A stretch of DNA of 64,000 nucleotides, from NCBI GenBank assembly GCA_947579665.1, contig OX388350.1, positions 32,087,393 through 32,151,392 of the forward strand, given 5' to 3'. Source of the stretch: Sympetrum striolatum (Eukaryota > Arthropoda > Insecta > Odonata > Libellulidae). Each line of letters begins with the position of its first letter. The first letter of the stretch is position 1. The translations under genes and the position numbers were made by a program. Of the stretch, positions 22,691 to 34,497 are shown one piece after another. Under the pieces are notes generated by a model, which was not told the DNA's origin, did not search any database, and saw only the letters and a program-made list of their open reading frames with translations.

Positions 22691-25600
22691 TGATTTTTGA
22701 AGTAAGGGAAGCGCTTTATTTTTATTTGCATTTCTCTTCGACGTATTTATTCCTTCGAAGGCGCCGTATTGCCGGCATAGATATATTTTTCATAATGAGC
22801 GATTTCTGTGGGACGCACGAACTCGGTACATCGATAAAGATTTTTAATAAAATTTTACGACCCGAAGAAAACGCCACAAATCTTAGTCGACGTTATGCCC
22901 TCGCAGAAAAAAAATATTCGGTACCCCGCCACGCCCTGCAGTTAAATGGGCGCATTTGGACCCTTCTTCCTTACATTGGCGCATTGCACACGATTCCTCT
23001 CGCCCAACAATGCACCATCAGTCTCTCCCAAGCACATCAACAATAGGTTGGACTCGCGTAAAAAGACAGGAAATATGTCTTTGCTTTAAGGTTTGCGGAA
23101 GTAAAATCTTTTGTATTTTGAGCTGTCATGCACGAAATTCAGAGTTTACGCTTATAATCATTGATTGTGCGAATAGAAATGTTATCTGAGTATTAAATTT
23201 CTCTTAATACATGCCATCCCTTATTAATTAATATAATGTACGTAATTATTTGATTATTGATATGCTGCTTTATATTCTTTCTACCGAAAAACATAGCGAA
23301 AAGGATCTCAGACGAAAATTTCCATCTGGTTATATACTTCGTGTAAGTTAAATCGGAGAAGTTCTAACCGTTTAGGGGAGAATCAGAAAACAGCATCTCG
23401 CATAATTTCATGTTTTTCAGTTTACTTACTCTCTGTGAAATTGAGGTTTGTACTCAAGCAAATCTAAGGGTTTTAACCAATTTACCGATAGTCTAAAACA
23501 TACGATTCTTGAACTTATTGTATTTTTAACACTCAGAATGTAACTTATCTTTATTTTGAGAAAAGAGAAAATATATTCTAAATTAAGATTTAAGGGAAAA
23601 ATTGAGCTGGAAATTAACCTTTTCAGCTATTGTCCTAGTTTCGTTTCTATGAACTTAATGTCGGAATTTTCTGCATTATTATAAATATAACTACATTTAA
23701 GCGTCCTCTTTAGATTTGCTGTTATCAGAGGCATGTTTATACCATCTTCAGCACATTGAATGCGTTGCGATTGTCTCTAGAATTTTGATCATCATTCAAT
23801 TAGCAATTTGCGCCGTTGAGTTAGAGAAACGCTCTATCACAATTAACGCGCCATCTCTATTTTTAATGCCAGCAAATATTTTGATGGATGAGGTCTAGAA
23901 GTTGTCACACCGAAAATGTAGAGGTAATGGAAGAGATTCGCAGGATTTTCAGCTATTTTATTTTCATCACTGAATAAATACATTTATATTTTTATTAGCT
24001 CGATAGAAAGTCGTTATAAGGTGGCTACATTTTGCGTTAAAATATTTTTGAAGAGTTGCCCTATTCTTTAAATTCACTCCTTCACCAATCCTTCGGAAAT
24101 GAAGCTCTTTATATTGCATAATAATCTCGCTGACCTTAAACTATCTTCAGAATCACTGAATTCTGACCTTTACCACATTCGTGTTTGGTATCCCATTTGA
24201 TGTCTCTCTTTGAATACCCTCGCCGAGCATGGCTCGACAGGTAAAAGGGAAAAGGATTTACGCAAGGACGAGGAAGACCAGGGGTCCCTGATATCTTAGC
24301 GCCCTATAACTTTATGTCTTTATCCTTCCAGCAGGGGTCAGTGGAGACTTTGGAGGACGGGGTCGTATTTTGAAAAACTCATTGTCATCATGATAGGAGT
24401 TTAAGCCATAAAACATCATCTCGGTCTCGGTGCGTGTTTTGGAGCACTTACCTCACTTCGAGTTTATTTGCCGAAACCTTCGCAATAGGGTTGCATCTCC
24501 ATTTCAGAAAAGACAGCTGAGGCTAATTTTAAAATTTGGTACTTCCCTTTTCCTATTTGTGAGAGTTATAAAATGCTGGAAGCATATTTTGTCATATAAA
24601 ATAGTATTTATTATGTTGCAAAGTAACTGATAATCTCTCGAGAAAATTTATGTATATTTTTAGTTATCGATTTGATGTATAACCAGTTCAAAGGTGTACG
24701 TTTTTCGCTAAGAAAAGTGGGTATTTTAAACTCTCCGTATCATCGAACTGAATTATTTGATATGAATTTATAATTCAGTTATTGAACTAACTTTGAAGTA
24801 TATACCTAATATTGAAACTGAGGGCCGGATAACATCAGGGTGCCCCAATGATGACCAGTGCCATTAAAAAGTAAATAAAGAAAAACGAAAAGCGATAGAA
24901 ATAAACCGTATGCTTCATTATGCGTAGGGATCCAGTAATCAGTAATCCAGATTTCCAAAATTAATTTTGGTACATTTCTACTTCTTCCCGTTTTTCTTTA
25001 TTTCAGTTTTCAATTACACCCGTCATTGTTGAGACATCTATCAGTAAGTAAAAGTTATTGGGTAATTTGGAATTTAAGGGTACTGGAAAAGTTTTGACGA
25101 TAGCCTTATTTTTCAGTGCAAAGTGACAATATTTTCTATCGAAGATCTTGCTGGTGGTTAATCATAAATTCAGTACTACTTAGTTACCAATTAATTAATA
25201 ATATTAATTAGGGGGAAGATTAAGGAAGTTAAGAAGAGGAAAATTAAATTCTTTCTTCCTTTATTTTTATATAGTTTCTAATGTGATGTTTCGTTTGCCT
25301 TATCTAAGATTTCTTAATTAGACATCTGGATAGCAGCTCTTTAACCCTCTGTCTGCCTTTCATGCTTAGGAGTTATCATCATTTCCTATTCTTTTTGTAC
25401 CTTCATTGAAATTTACTCTCGGTAACCATGTTATTAAAGAAACAATACTGTGGACTCCCACCCGAAATATTTTATTCATTTATTGAAATTTAAGGATTTG
25501 TACCGAAAAAATACGTTCCAATATGGGTTTTGGCGAAGAGTTCGGACGTTGAACTTGACGCAAACCTCTTCAGCATGCGTATTCAAATATGGACGAGTAT

Positions 25601-26500
25601 GACATACGCATGGAGATAGTCATGCGCCGTCCACATATAATTTCCAACAGGTTCTCAATTCGGAAAGATCGCACGGTGGAGCACGGGACGCGGAATTCCA
25701 TCACGCTCCCTCATTTGAAAACTTCGAGCACTTCATCTCCGTCCGTCACCGCTCGTTGTCCATGCCTCGATCCATCAAATTTCCTCCGAGGGTCAGCGGC
25801 ATGGAAACCTCGGGTAAAATTCCGGCTGCATCTTCCTCGGCAGCGGAGGAAAGTGCGCGCAGAAATTAAGATTGCACGCATAGAGATAAGAGCGGGGAAT
25901 GGGCGGGACGCGGGGTTATGCAGAAGAGGGACAATGCACCGGCGCGGGCGGCGGTACGTGCATCGGGATGATAAAGATGGGCCATTCGACTCCCAATGGA
26001 AGATAACCGCCTCTCCGTGACTACCCTTTTTCCCCGGCGCCCCACAAAGGGCGAAAGAGGCGGCGTTCTCGACGTCGTGAGAAATGCAAGGTTTGCGGTG
26101 GTAAGAGTAAAGGTTGTTTATGTTTCGCGTAGCGCGCGCGTCACGCTCCCGGACGCTTTTCGTGTACGTTTACTCGGGAAATTCTTCGGTCAAAGCGGTC
26201 GGTCGGACCTCTGCGAGGTATCGTTTCATCAGCAGGTGGTGAGGTCAGTTGTAAATAACTGGTGGGTAGTGCTGCGCTCACATGTTTCCCAGCTTCTGTC
26301 GTCCCGAATAAAGAGGAGGAAAAATTGGTCATTTCGCGTCCGCTGTCGTCTTCCGGGCTTTGCGGAATCGGCTTGCTTCGGTGATCTGTTGGTTGGTGTT
26401 TGCGTGTTGTCCGATGGACTCGAATTTACCCTTCAGTTTGTATCTGGCGCGATTTCATGCCTCGAATACGTGTGAATTACTCGGAAGGGTGGACGGAAGG
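22690..26500. other. region with CpG-rich patches, no gene recognised
   Basis: CpG becomes frequent from about 22.7 kb. The strongest patches are about 22735-23050 and 25560-26470, both much richer in C, G and CpG than UTP4. The 25560-26470 patch contains overlapping open frames of 143 and 159 codons, but they are arginine-rich, low in conserved-looking motifs and typical of chance openness in GC-rich DNA. No homologue is recognised. A conserved regulatory or first-exon role is possible but not shown. Confidence 0.4.
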
Positions 26501-26629
26501 CTTTTTAGAAAGAAAGGGATGCATATTTATTTATAAAATTTGCTGCAGGTAGATAATTTTCAAGCTTAAGCCTTAACATTAAATCTTTAAAATTACAATA
26601 TATTTACAAACTTATACCTTATCTATTAC

Positions 26630-27041
26630 ATACCCTATTTATTTATTTGAAAATGTATCATATACAGCTATACAGCCAATTTAAAGTGACAATATAATAA
26701 ATAACATTAAAAAAGAACAAATAATAAAATAAGAAAGAAACAAACAGAGGGGAGGGTAAGCAACAAGTTATCGGACCTCAACAATAATATTAGGGGAGGA
26801 TAAGGGGGCAGCTAGCATTGGGATAGGGCGTGATGTAACGCTAAATTAATGAATGTCCCTTTGGGTAAGGAAAAGCGATCGACAGGAGGAGGAATGGAAT
26901 TGAGAATGGAAGGGAGTCGAAAGAATAGGGAACGCTTAATAAGTGATAGTCTAGTTGTAGTATAATGGAGAAGGAATGTCGAATGAGTAGATCTGTTTGG
27001 AACACGATAATTGAGCAGAGAAATCAGGGAAGGTCAGTCAA
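26630..27041 (-). pseudogene. 5'-truncated LINE: RT ORF C-terminus plus 3' UTR
   Basis: On the minus strand an open stretch of about 75 codons includes SLLNYRVPNRSTHS, TTTRLSLIKRSLFFRLPSIL and then a stop. It aligns block by block with the C-terminus of the LINE at 44.6 kb (RLSIVKRLLFFRISSI). A TGA replaces the Cys codon of the shared VDCP motif. The 3' end runs into an AAATAAATAAATA tail (26634-26649), as in the 44.4-kb copy. Same family, truncated at a different point. Confidence 0.6.
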
Positions 27042-29366
27042 CCTTACATATTTAGCCAACATTTTTACAGTTTATTATACGTACTTATTTACTATATTTA
27101 TATACCCCTCCTGCCAAACATAACCGTAACTGTTACATATCTTACGGATAGTTCCAGAATCAAAAGCTAACATTATTTATAATATCTGGTCTTACCTAAA
27201 AATGTAAAAAAGAATGGTTGGATAAGCTTTGAATCTAAATGAAGATTCTTTACCAAGCGCTTGAATCAAGCAATTAAACTTTTTCTTGATAGCAAATTAG
27301 AATTTATTAGAAATTTTAATGGACATATTTTGTCCAAATATAGCTGTATACTCTCGTTTGAACTTTAGACGTAGGAAATTCCTCAGCCCCTGCAAGATAG
27401 GCCACCAAGAACACCTATTTATTGCGTTTCAGGAGCGGAGCATAGATAAGCGACATGTCTGCAAAAAGAATGTTGACGCAGAAAGAGTTATTTACGAAAC
27501 TAAAATATAGGAAAGGGAAACGAATGGTAAAGAAACGGATTAAGGAGTAAATGGTCCACATAATGATACCCGAAACAGGGTCGTCCTTCACGAATCGTAG
27601 TCATCTACTCTTGTTTAGCTCGACCTTCTTTATGTCTTGCCGAGAGTTTGGCTCAAATGAGTCTTTTTCTCAACGAGCTTTTATGATGATGTTTTTTTTC
27701 TAAAGAGCAAAATTTTTACTAAAAGGTTTTACATGATTACGATTTTCAAGGAAATAAATTATTCTTTACGATATTTATTAACGTATACTTTTTTATTATA
27801 AAATCTTAAAAGTGATTTTTTTAATTGCAATTTTTTATTTTTTACGTAATTAAGATTCTTTGAGAATGAATTATTTCTAGGAGCTGAAGAAACTTTAACA
27901 ACGATTAATAAATTAATAATACTTAAACTGATTCTTAAAGAAATTGAAATTTATTTATTTGAAATGACCATCATTTTTATTAATGACATATTTAAGGAAA
28001 ATATTGATTACTTCGAAGTCATGAATAAACTCTCGCAACAGGGAAATATTTTTTGATGGAATATCCAAGTCGAACCATCTGGGCCATGCCCAAAAAGAAC
28101 CATCCATTGGGAATAGCACACTCGCAAGGGAAAGGGCTTAATATTGTGAAATGCAATTATTTGATTGTATTGTGAATGTAAGCATGTCATCCTTGAGCGA
28201 AAGAAAGGCGGGAGCACTGCCTCGCCTGTATTCGGAGCGTACGGCATTATCAAAGAACGTAATCTTATTCATCGTTCATCCGATAATTAGATAATTTTCG
28301 GATTATCGAGCATTCAGCGCTCTCTAAGAGGTTGCCTTCCATTCCTCCGAGTCATGTTCCCATTCATGTCAATTTATGCAGCTGTCCGGCAAAGGCTTTT
28401 ACCGGTTACGTCATTACGGCGAGAGGCGTCGAATATTGTCCGGAAGGCAGGAGGCCATTAAACGGGGGCAAAGCGGGGCGACAAGAATACGCCCGGGGCA
28501 GGGGCTCTCGTGTCGCTATGCAAATCCGTGCCAGGCGATACCTCGTCACCAGAGGCCCACGAAAATGAGACATTCTCCAACGCTCTTTTTGAGGGGAGGC
28601 TGACAGCCATCTTTGATGCCAAAAAATCTCCCTTTATTTCCTTTTTGTGGATTCCTTCCGGGACATTGAACCCTTCTTTTTTCCTCTCATATCTCACCTT
28701 CGTCTATTCTTCCCGGCTGTCCATCTCTTCGGTGGTGTGGTTCCGTTAAGGTATATTCGATTGTTTGTTTATAGTTCGAAATGAGGAAGCCGTTGAAGGA
28801 AGTTTGTTCCCGGTCCGTAATTATGTTTAATTTGCGTGGCGGTGGGCTTCAAAAGACGGAAAGGTTCCTTCTCAGGGGATTCGGTACGAATGGGAAGACC
28901 AATATCTGCCATTATATTTATGTATGTCTATTCAATCATCCTGCAAGAATCGCGTATTGTGAGGTAAACTTCGGAACTTAAAATTCAGTCCTTTAAATTG
29001 AATAAAGATGTATTATTGGAGTATAATAAACCACTGATGGTTAAGTTTAATTAGTCAAAAGAACCAACAAACCATAAAAAATGATGATTAGTGGTTTCTT
29101 TTAATTAATTGATGTATTACATATTGATTAGAGAATACGAGAATAATTTACGGAGAAAAGAATATTTTAAGGTCTATCGATTCAGAGAATATGAGGTCAT
29201 TTATTGATGATAATTTATTTCAAGTATTTAATATTAAATGGGGGAAAAACTCATTTTGTAGGTTTCGGTTGATTGCAGATTTTATTTCATGTCTACCACC
29301 TAAGTGCTGCGCATCTTGGGAATATAGATTTCATACCTTATTCGCAAAAATAACTTTGAGCATGAA
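27042..29366. other. intergenic, one CpG-rich patch
   Basis: AT-rich apart from a CpG-rich patch at about 28330-28720. Overlapping short open frames there are on both strands and mutually incompatible, which argues against coding. No RNA gene seen. Confidence 0.4.
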
Positions 29367-29770
29367 AGCCATCGTAAAGCAAAGAGATGAATAAAGCTCT
29401 CGATAAAGAGATCAGGAAAAGATTAGTAAAATCCTTGGTGGGGTGTTTTTTTCTTTATGGGTGTGAAACATGGACGTTTAAGAAAGGAAAATAAAAAGAT
29501 TTCAAGATAGGTTTGGCGTAGAATGGAAAGTAAGTTGGGTTGATAAGAAAACAAACACGGGGTGCTGGAGATGGTTGTGGAGAAGAGGGATTTAGTTGAA
29601 ATAATTACGCGTCGGCAGATGAAATAGGTGGAACTGTTATTTAGGATGGAGGGACAGATAAAGAAATTGAGAATAGAATGCTAGAGAAAAGCTTGAATGG
29701 AAGATAACGTCAAAAGATGTTAGTTATATAGGGTGGATGAGAAGCGAAAGAAATGAGAATGAAGCACTTA
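29367..29770 (+). pseudogene. decayed LINE reverse transcriptase C-terminal domain
   Basis: The frame at 29408 reads EIRKRLVKSLVG, then LYGCETWTFKKGK and a stop. Shifted frames continue with WRRME, HGVLEMVVEKRDLVEIITRR and QMK, then RMEGQIKKLRIECWRKA. This order (RLVKSLVW, LYGCETWT, WCWRRM, RRQLNWIGH) is the well-known C-terminal region of insect non-LTR RTs. Several stops and frameshifts, with no upstream RT core recognisable. Only the tail of a dead copy remains. Confidence 0.7.
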
Positions 29771-31005
29771 TGTATGTAACGTTTTTCATCATTCTTCATC
29801 AGAACTCATTAAATCCTTCCATATATGCATTTTGCTCTAGATTGTGCCATGGATTTGTATCTTCAAATTAAATCATTAGGGATTTCAATGAAAAGAAATT
29901 ATCATTGCCGTGCGCGAGTTAGTTTTTCAATGCTTTTTTGTCATTGAATAAGGGTTAGATGGAAGAAGAACTTACTTTGTCTAAATCACTCTCGAATAAT
30001 GATTTAATCTATCACTTTACTACTTCTTTGAGCGATTCCGTTCAGCGTCTCAGTCTCTATTCAGAATTAAAGGAGCTCATCTTTGGTTTAGGTAAAGTTG
30101 TAATTTTTTAAGTTAGATTCTTAATTTCGGTTATGTTAGTACAACTATGAAAGTTTCATATGTTTCATATCATATGAAAATTCAATGGCTTGAAAAATTT
30201 GATCACCCTATTTTTGTAGCGGATTACTATTAATAATATAGTGTTCATTGAAGGTCAGCTGAATTTTGAATTATTTCCGTATGACTTGTTCTTGTCTGAC
30301 TTTTCTTCATGATATCCTTGTCCAGTTTCCTCGCAGAGTGGAGATTTTGAAAACTTCGGCATAAAAGCATGCGACGTATATGAACTTGGAGATACTAGGG
30401 AGAGATGAAAGAGAGGTCAGGAGCGTGTTATTTTCTCTCCGAGATTGAAGAAGGGAGATCACGATATACGGATGGATAAGAGGATGGATGTGAGATAAAG
30501 GAATAGAATGGAGATGACCCTGGAACGAAAATAGTCGAGAGAGGATGCTAGAGGAGAAAGAGTGGTTTCCTAGAGCGGAGATAGAGACAGTAAAGGATGG
30601 GTGACGAGTATTAAGTCGAGGGGGAAATGCCTAGGGTCAGTGGGGAGGAAATAGAACGGAATGAAGGACCCTTAGGGTTATCTTTTCTCTCGCAATCGAA
30701 AATTAAGGCTACGGTTCGTGTGGAACGTGAGGTCATTTCAATATTCTAAAGCAACCTGTCTGGTCCGTGGAGATCAGAGTAATTTCGCTAGAAAATTTGG
30801 CTGCAGAACATAAACATGGCGAAGGTTTTCAAATTATCGTTTAATTTCTACCATGTGCGCTAAATGTTTTCAATTTTTAAAAATTGAGTGCGAGGTACTT
30901 CAAGCATGACACCCATGGCGACTGCCTAGAAACTTTAGTCTTGGATAACATCAATTGAAATCTTGCTATTTTATTTTGGTTATTCTTCTAATGACTTTGA
31001 TGGAA
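29771..31005. other. intergenic, nothing recognised
   Basis: The stretch 30340-30680 is purine-rich on the plus strand (GAGA-like runs). No coding or RNA feature can be supported. Confidence 0.4.
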
Positions 31006-32627
31006 TCTATATATATATAAAAAATAGAATGTGGGTGTGTGTGTGTGTTTGTGTGTATGTTCGCTAAAAAATCGAGAACCGAGAGTCGCAAAACTTTGAA
31101 ATTTTCTACATTATTAAAAGTCGACCCTGCGCAGAGTATACGCTACTTTTTATTTCCCTAAGGACCACGGTTTGAACCCAGGTAGGTCAAAACGTTTCCA
31201 TAAGAAATATATGTAGAAGTCATATTTTTCGTAGCAGGGTTCATTTCTTTTGCAAAATTAAATTAGAAATAATGGTCCTAGAAAGTCGAACCAAGCACCA
31301 AAAGAAGGAAAACAGAATAAAGATTCTTCATTTGGCCGTGGAATACCGTTTTCGATTCGAAATTGCGCACATTTTGATAAAGTACGTGAATATTTTATCG
31401 AAATTTTGAGGTCGTAAAAAACCCATCCCTCTGACGATTAAGGCGATTGTTGAGTTCCGATTTCATGTATTTATCCGTAAGAACACATTGAGAAAATATG
31501 CATACTTCAAATTAATGTTAAGAATCAGTGATAGATTATTTGAAGAGGGAGAAATATAAGGAGATATTAGTAACTGCAGCTATGAACGATATACTGTGAA
31601 GAATCCAGTGTACAAACATACGAATACCAGTATTTAAGAAAGATTTTAAATTTTATGGAAGCTTCTGTTGCAACCAAGTTTTATTTATATCAACGCAATT
31701 GTTTACTGACTATTTAGTGGGATAAATGGGTTTATAGTAGTTTGTTAGATGAAATTGCTTTCTCTCGATCAATACAACTGAATGCATTAAAAAACCTGGT
31801 AAGTTTCGGATGTTTTTAATATAATCTTCTGCATTACTTATTACAACTTATCAATTTACATTGATAAATATTTAGCGATTGACGAAAATAGATTTAGTGA
31901 ATATCGTGAAGATTTCCCAGATTCAGTGTTGTAGTTTAACGGCGATTTGTAAAGCTGTAGCAAATCTCCAACATCGTATCCCTTCTTTGAAAAGGTAAAG
32001 CAAGTTTATGTTTTGTTATACGCAGAATAAAAAAGTTATGCATTGTGGTTTTTTCAAGTGCTTCCAATTCTTACACATTTACTATCTTTCTGTTATAGTT
32101 GTTTAATCTTTGGTTCTCTTTTGGCACTTTGATTGCATTTGTGTTATTTGATGAGCTCCATCATTATGTTACGCATTTTAGTATTGGGGTACAAGTCAGC
32201 TCCATAATACACTTACTTTCTGCAAAGAATATTCTTCGTTGGTTTTGAGTGATATATATAGAATATATTTCTGTAATTTGTGTTTAATCATTGTTTCCGA
32301 GAACCATTTTTCCCTTTCAGAAAATGTCTCCTAAAAGGTGGTACTGCTTATCCTAATGCGATCATCGAATATATTTTTTATAATCTTTAAATAATTTTTG
32401 TCTTCATCGAAGAAAGTGTTCATTCAAAGGATATGAGATTGAATCTTTAGCTGACTTTTTAGACTTAATTATAATTTTATTTACTTTGTTCATTGGTTTG
32501 GAAAAAAATATAGCGTGGAATTAGCTATCTACCAAAAATTACGAAGGAAGTGTTACGATCAAGACTGTACCAAGAGTAATTATCAATTTGGATTTCCCCG
32601 TTGAGAATCAACGGGTACTTTTGCTAG
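31006..32627 (+). mobile_element. full-length non-autonomous Helitron, canonical ends
   Basis: It starts TC (31006) after host A, as TCTATATATATATAAAA, followed by a GT-rich tract. It ends with a perfect 8-bp stem CCCGTTGA/TCAACGGG around a GAA loop (32597-32615), an 8-nt spacer, then CTAG (32624-32627) before host T. These are all the structural hallmarks of a Helitron: 5' TC, 3' hairpin, CTRR end and A/T insertion. The 1622-bp body has no Rep or helicase frame, so it depends on an autonomous partner elsewhere. Its interior is shared with the element ending at 11839. Confidence 0.85.
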
Positions 32628-32863
32628 TACTATTTATAAATGCAAAGTATTTTGGGTCTATAAACAAAGGGTCTAGCTATGAGAAGTTGATTAATTTGAC
32701 CCTATATTAATTTTGCTTATAATTTGCTATGATAGTAATTATTCAATGTAATAATGAATTTTTACTGTTGTTAATTGTACATTATTGGACGTATTTTTCA
32801 CATCATTTCATAGATTCTCTATCTTCCGTGTTCCTTGCCATATTTTCATTTATTTCTAAAAAT

Positions 32864-33055
32864 AAAATAATTCAAATGCATACTTCGTATTTTCCACAAA
32901 TTTATTTTAAATACGACCGGTATCGACCATTACAATCATCTTCAGGTCTTGAGCTGAGGCTAGACCTGAAGATGACAGTCATGGTCGAAATCGGTCGTAT
33001 TTAAAATAAATTTGTGGAAAATTACGCATTACGAAGTACGCATTTGAATTATTTT
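32864..33055. repeat. inverted repeat resembling Penelope-like element ends
   Basis: Arms 32864-32949 and 32962-33055 are inverted copies around a 12-nt loop. Each carries a core reading ACCTGAAGATGA, then GGTCG(A/T)(A)A and CGGTCGTATTTAAAATAAAT, TTGTGGAAAA. This sequence type is widespread in arthropod genomes and, as I recall, belongs to Penelope-like retroelement terminal repeats. CTGAAGA (32966-32972), GAAA (32987-32990) and TC (32995-32996) recall a minimal hammerhead, but an unpaired T after CTGAAGA and weak stem I make the fold imperfect. The left arm has GATA in place of GAAA. Confidence 0.55.
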
Positions 33056-33922
33056 CGATTGCGTTCCACAATATTAGGCCAGAACACCTTGAGTTTATTC
33101 ATTCTTTTCTGTTTACTTTTATTCTCTTCCGCTCCAACCAACATAGTATTTCTCATCATCCTTTTTAGCCATCGAGTTCCGTGTCCTCTCTGGAGAATTT
33201 TCCTTTTCTCCTAAAGAATTACTTTCCTCTTCAAAGTTTAAATCTCCTCTATGTGCCAAGTGTTTTGAAAGATTTTAACATTAAGCTTCTTATCTTGGCC
33301 TTCTCCTTCCCCAGCCCTTCACCCTCCTTACGCATATGCTTAATTACTTTATTTCTTCACTTTATCTCCTAAGTGCTTTTGAATGTCCCGCAAATGTGGT
33401 TCACTTGCATATTGATTTAAAACTTTCAATAGAGTCAAATCGTACAGTTATCACTTACTCATATTGAAATTTGAAAAGATTAGCTAAAGAATTACGATGT
33501 TGTGCACTCAATTATGCGAGTGATTTGTTCAATTGATTCTATCATATGTTACGTATAAATACCATTACTTAGAACATTTGGACATTGTGCATATGGCACT
33601 TATCGTGACTAATTTACGGAATAATACTTATGGCTGTGCAAGCTCTCAACTTCGCTCACCCTTAGACTTTATTTTTATTATAGCGCGAGAAAAGTACAAT
33701 TAGTTTTTATTTTACACCTTCCTTGTATTTATCTTATCTCTGAATTATTCGATATCTATTTTTTGGGCTGAAATTGAAATTTACATTAAAAATAAAATCT
33801 TTACACTAAATACTTTGTTAAGTCTATATATATTCAAGGTGCGGTAGAATGTACTACCGCATTTCAAAGGACAGTAAAATAAACTAAAAATGTACATCAA
33901 ATCTTCATATTTTCGGGAAGTA
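33056..33922. other. intergenic, small hairpin at 33840
   Basis: T-rich sequence. A perfect 8-bp hairpin TGCGGTAG/CTACCGCA with a 6-nt loop lies at 33840-33861, close to the end of the transposase relic. It could be part of that element. Otherwise nothing recognised. Confidence 0.4.
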
Positions 33923-34497
33923 CTATTTAATAATTTTACAACTTGTTTTATAAATTGCATCAGTCAAATGTCGGCCATTTTTTGTAATGCATTGCCGTTC
34001 TTTAAAGTTTTCCATTACTCTGTTGGTCATCCTTGGAGTAATAGAGGTAACCTCCACAGAACTGGCGTTCTTAAAGGCTTGAAGATTTTTGGCCGATAAC
34101 GTAAAACATTTTCCTTGAGATATTCACATAAGAAAAACTCACATCACTGCGAACAAATAAGGCAAGCAAGCCCTTGTTGCCTCTTACTGGCACAAGTCGA
34201 TTTGGAAACACCTCTTTTAAAATCCCCCGTGATTTGCGAGGAATATGGGCTATTGCACCGTCATGTTGTAAGCAGATGTCCTCAGAATTATCAACTTCTT
34301 CAAATCTGGGACGGTAAAAGTCTTTCGACGTACACAGTAACGATTGGACGTCACTCTCTCACCACGTTCTTCGACAAAGTAAGGTTCCACTACACCTGGA
34401 CAGGGCTGTTCAGAGCTTTTGGTGAAGAGATGAATGGGTTGTCCTCGGACCGATATTGGAACAGCACTTCATAATTGGAAATGCGTTTCACGTCCGA
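33923..34497 (-). pseudogene. Tc1/mariner (IS630)-type transposase relic
   Basis: Reading from 34497 down on the minus strand, three frames together give the ordered blocks of an insect DDE transposase C-terminal half. They are SDVKRISNYE, then YRSEDNP, VVEPYFVEERGE with VTSNRY, DICLQHDGAIAH (QHDGA at 34268-34254), VFPNRLV, FFLCEYLKENVLRYRPKIF, VMENF (34018-34004) and GRHLTDAIYKT (33976-33960), with a terminal stop at 33925-33923. Related intact proteins carry WSEDNP, GPYFFE, QQDGAPPH, SPDLTPLDFFLWGYLK and GRHLTDVIF at these places. At least two frameshifts, loss of the WPPRSPDL block spelling and no N-terminal DNA-binding part: an old, dead copy. Confidence 0.75.

Noticed and set aside
25589..26475. 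Two overlapping open frames (143 and 159 codons) in a GC-rich patch
   Set aside because: Arginine-rich, no recognised domain, overlapping each other and a minus-strand frame. Typical of chance openness where TAA/TAG are rare.
32729..33004. 91-codon plus-strand frame
   Set aside because: Runs through the Penelope-like inverted repeat; no coding support.
34115..34474. 119-codon plus-strand open frame
   Set aside because: It is the antisense shadow of the transposase relic on the minus strand, which explains the sequence better.
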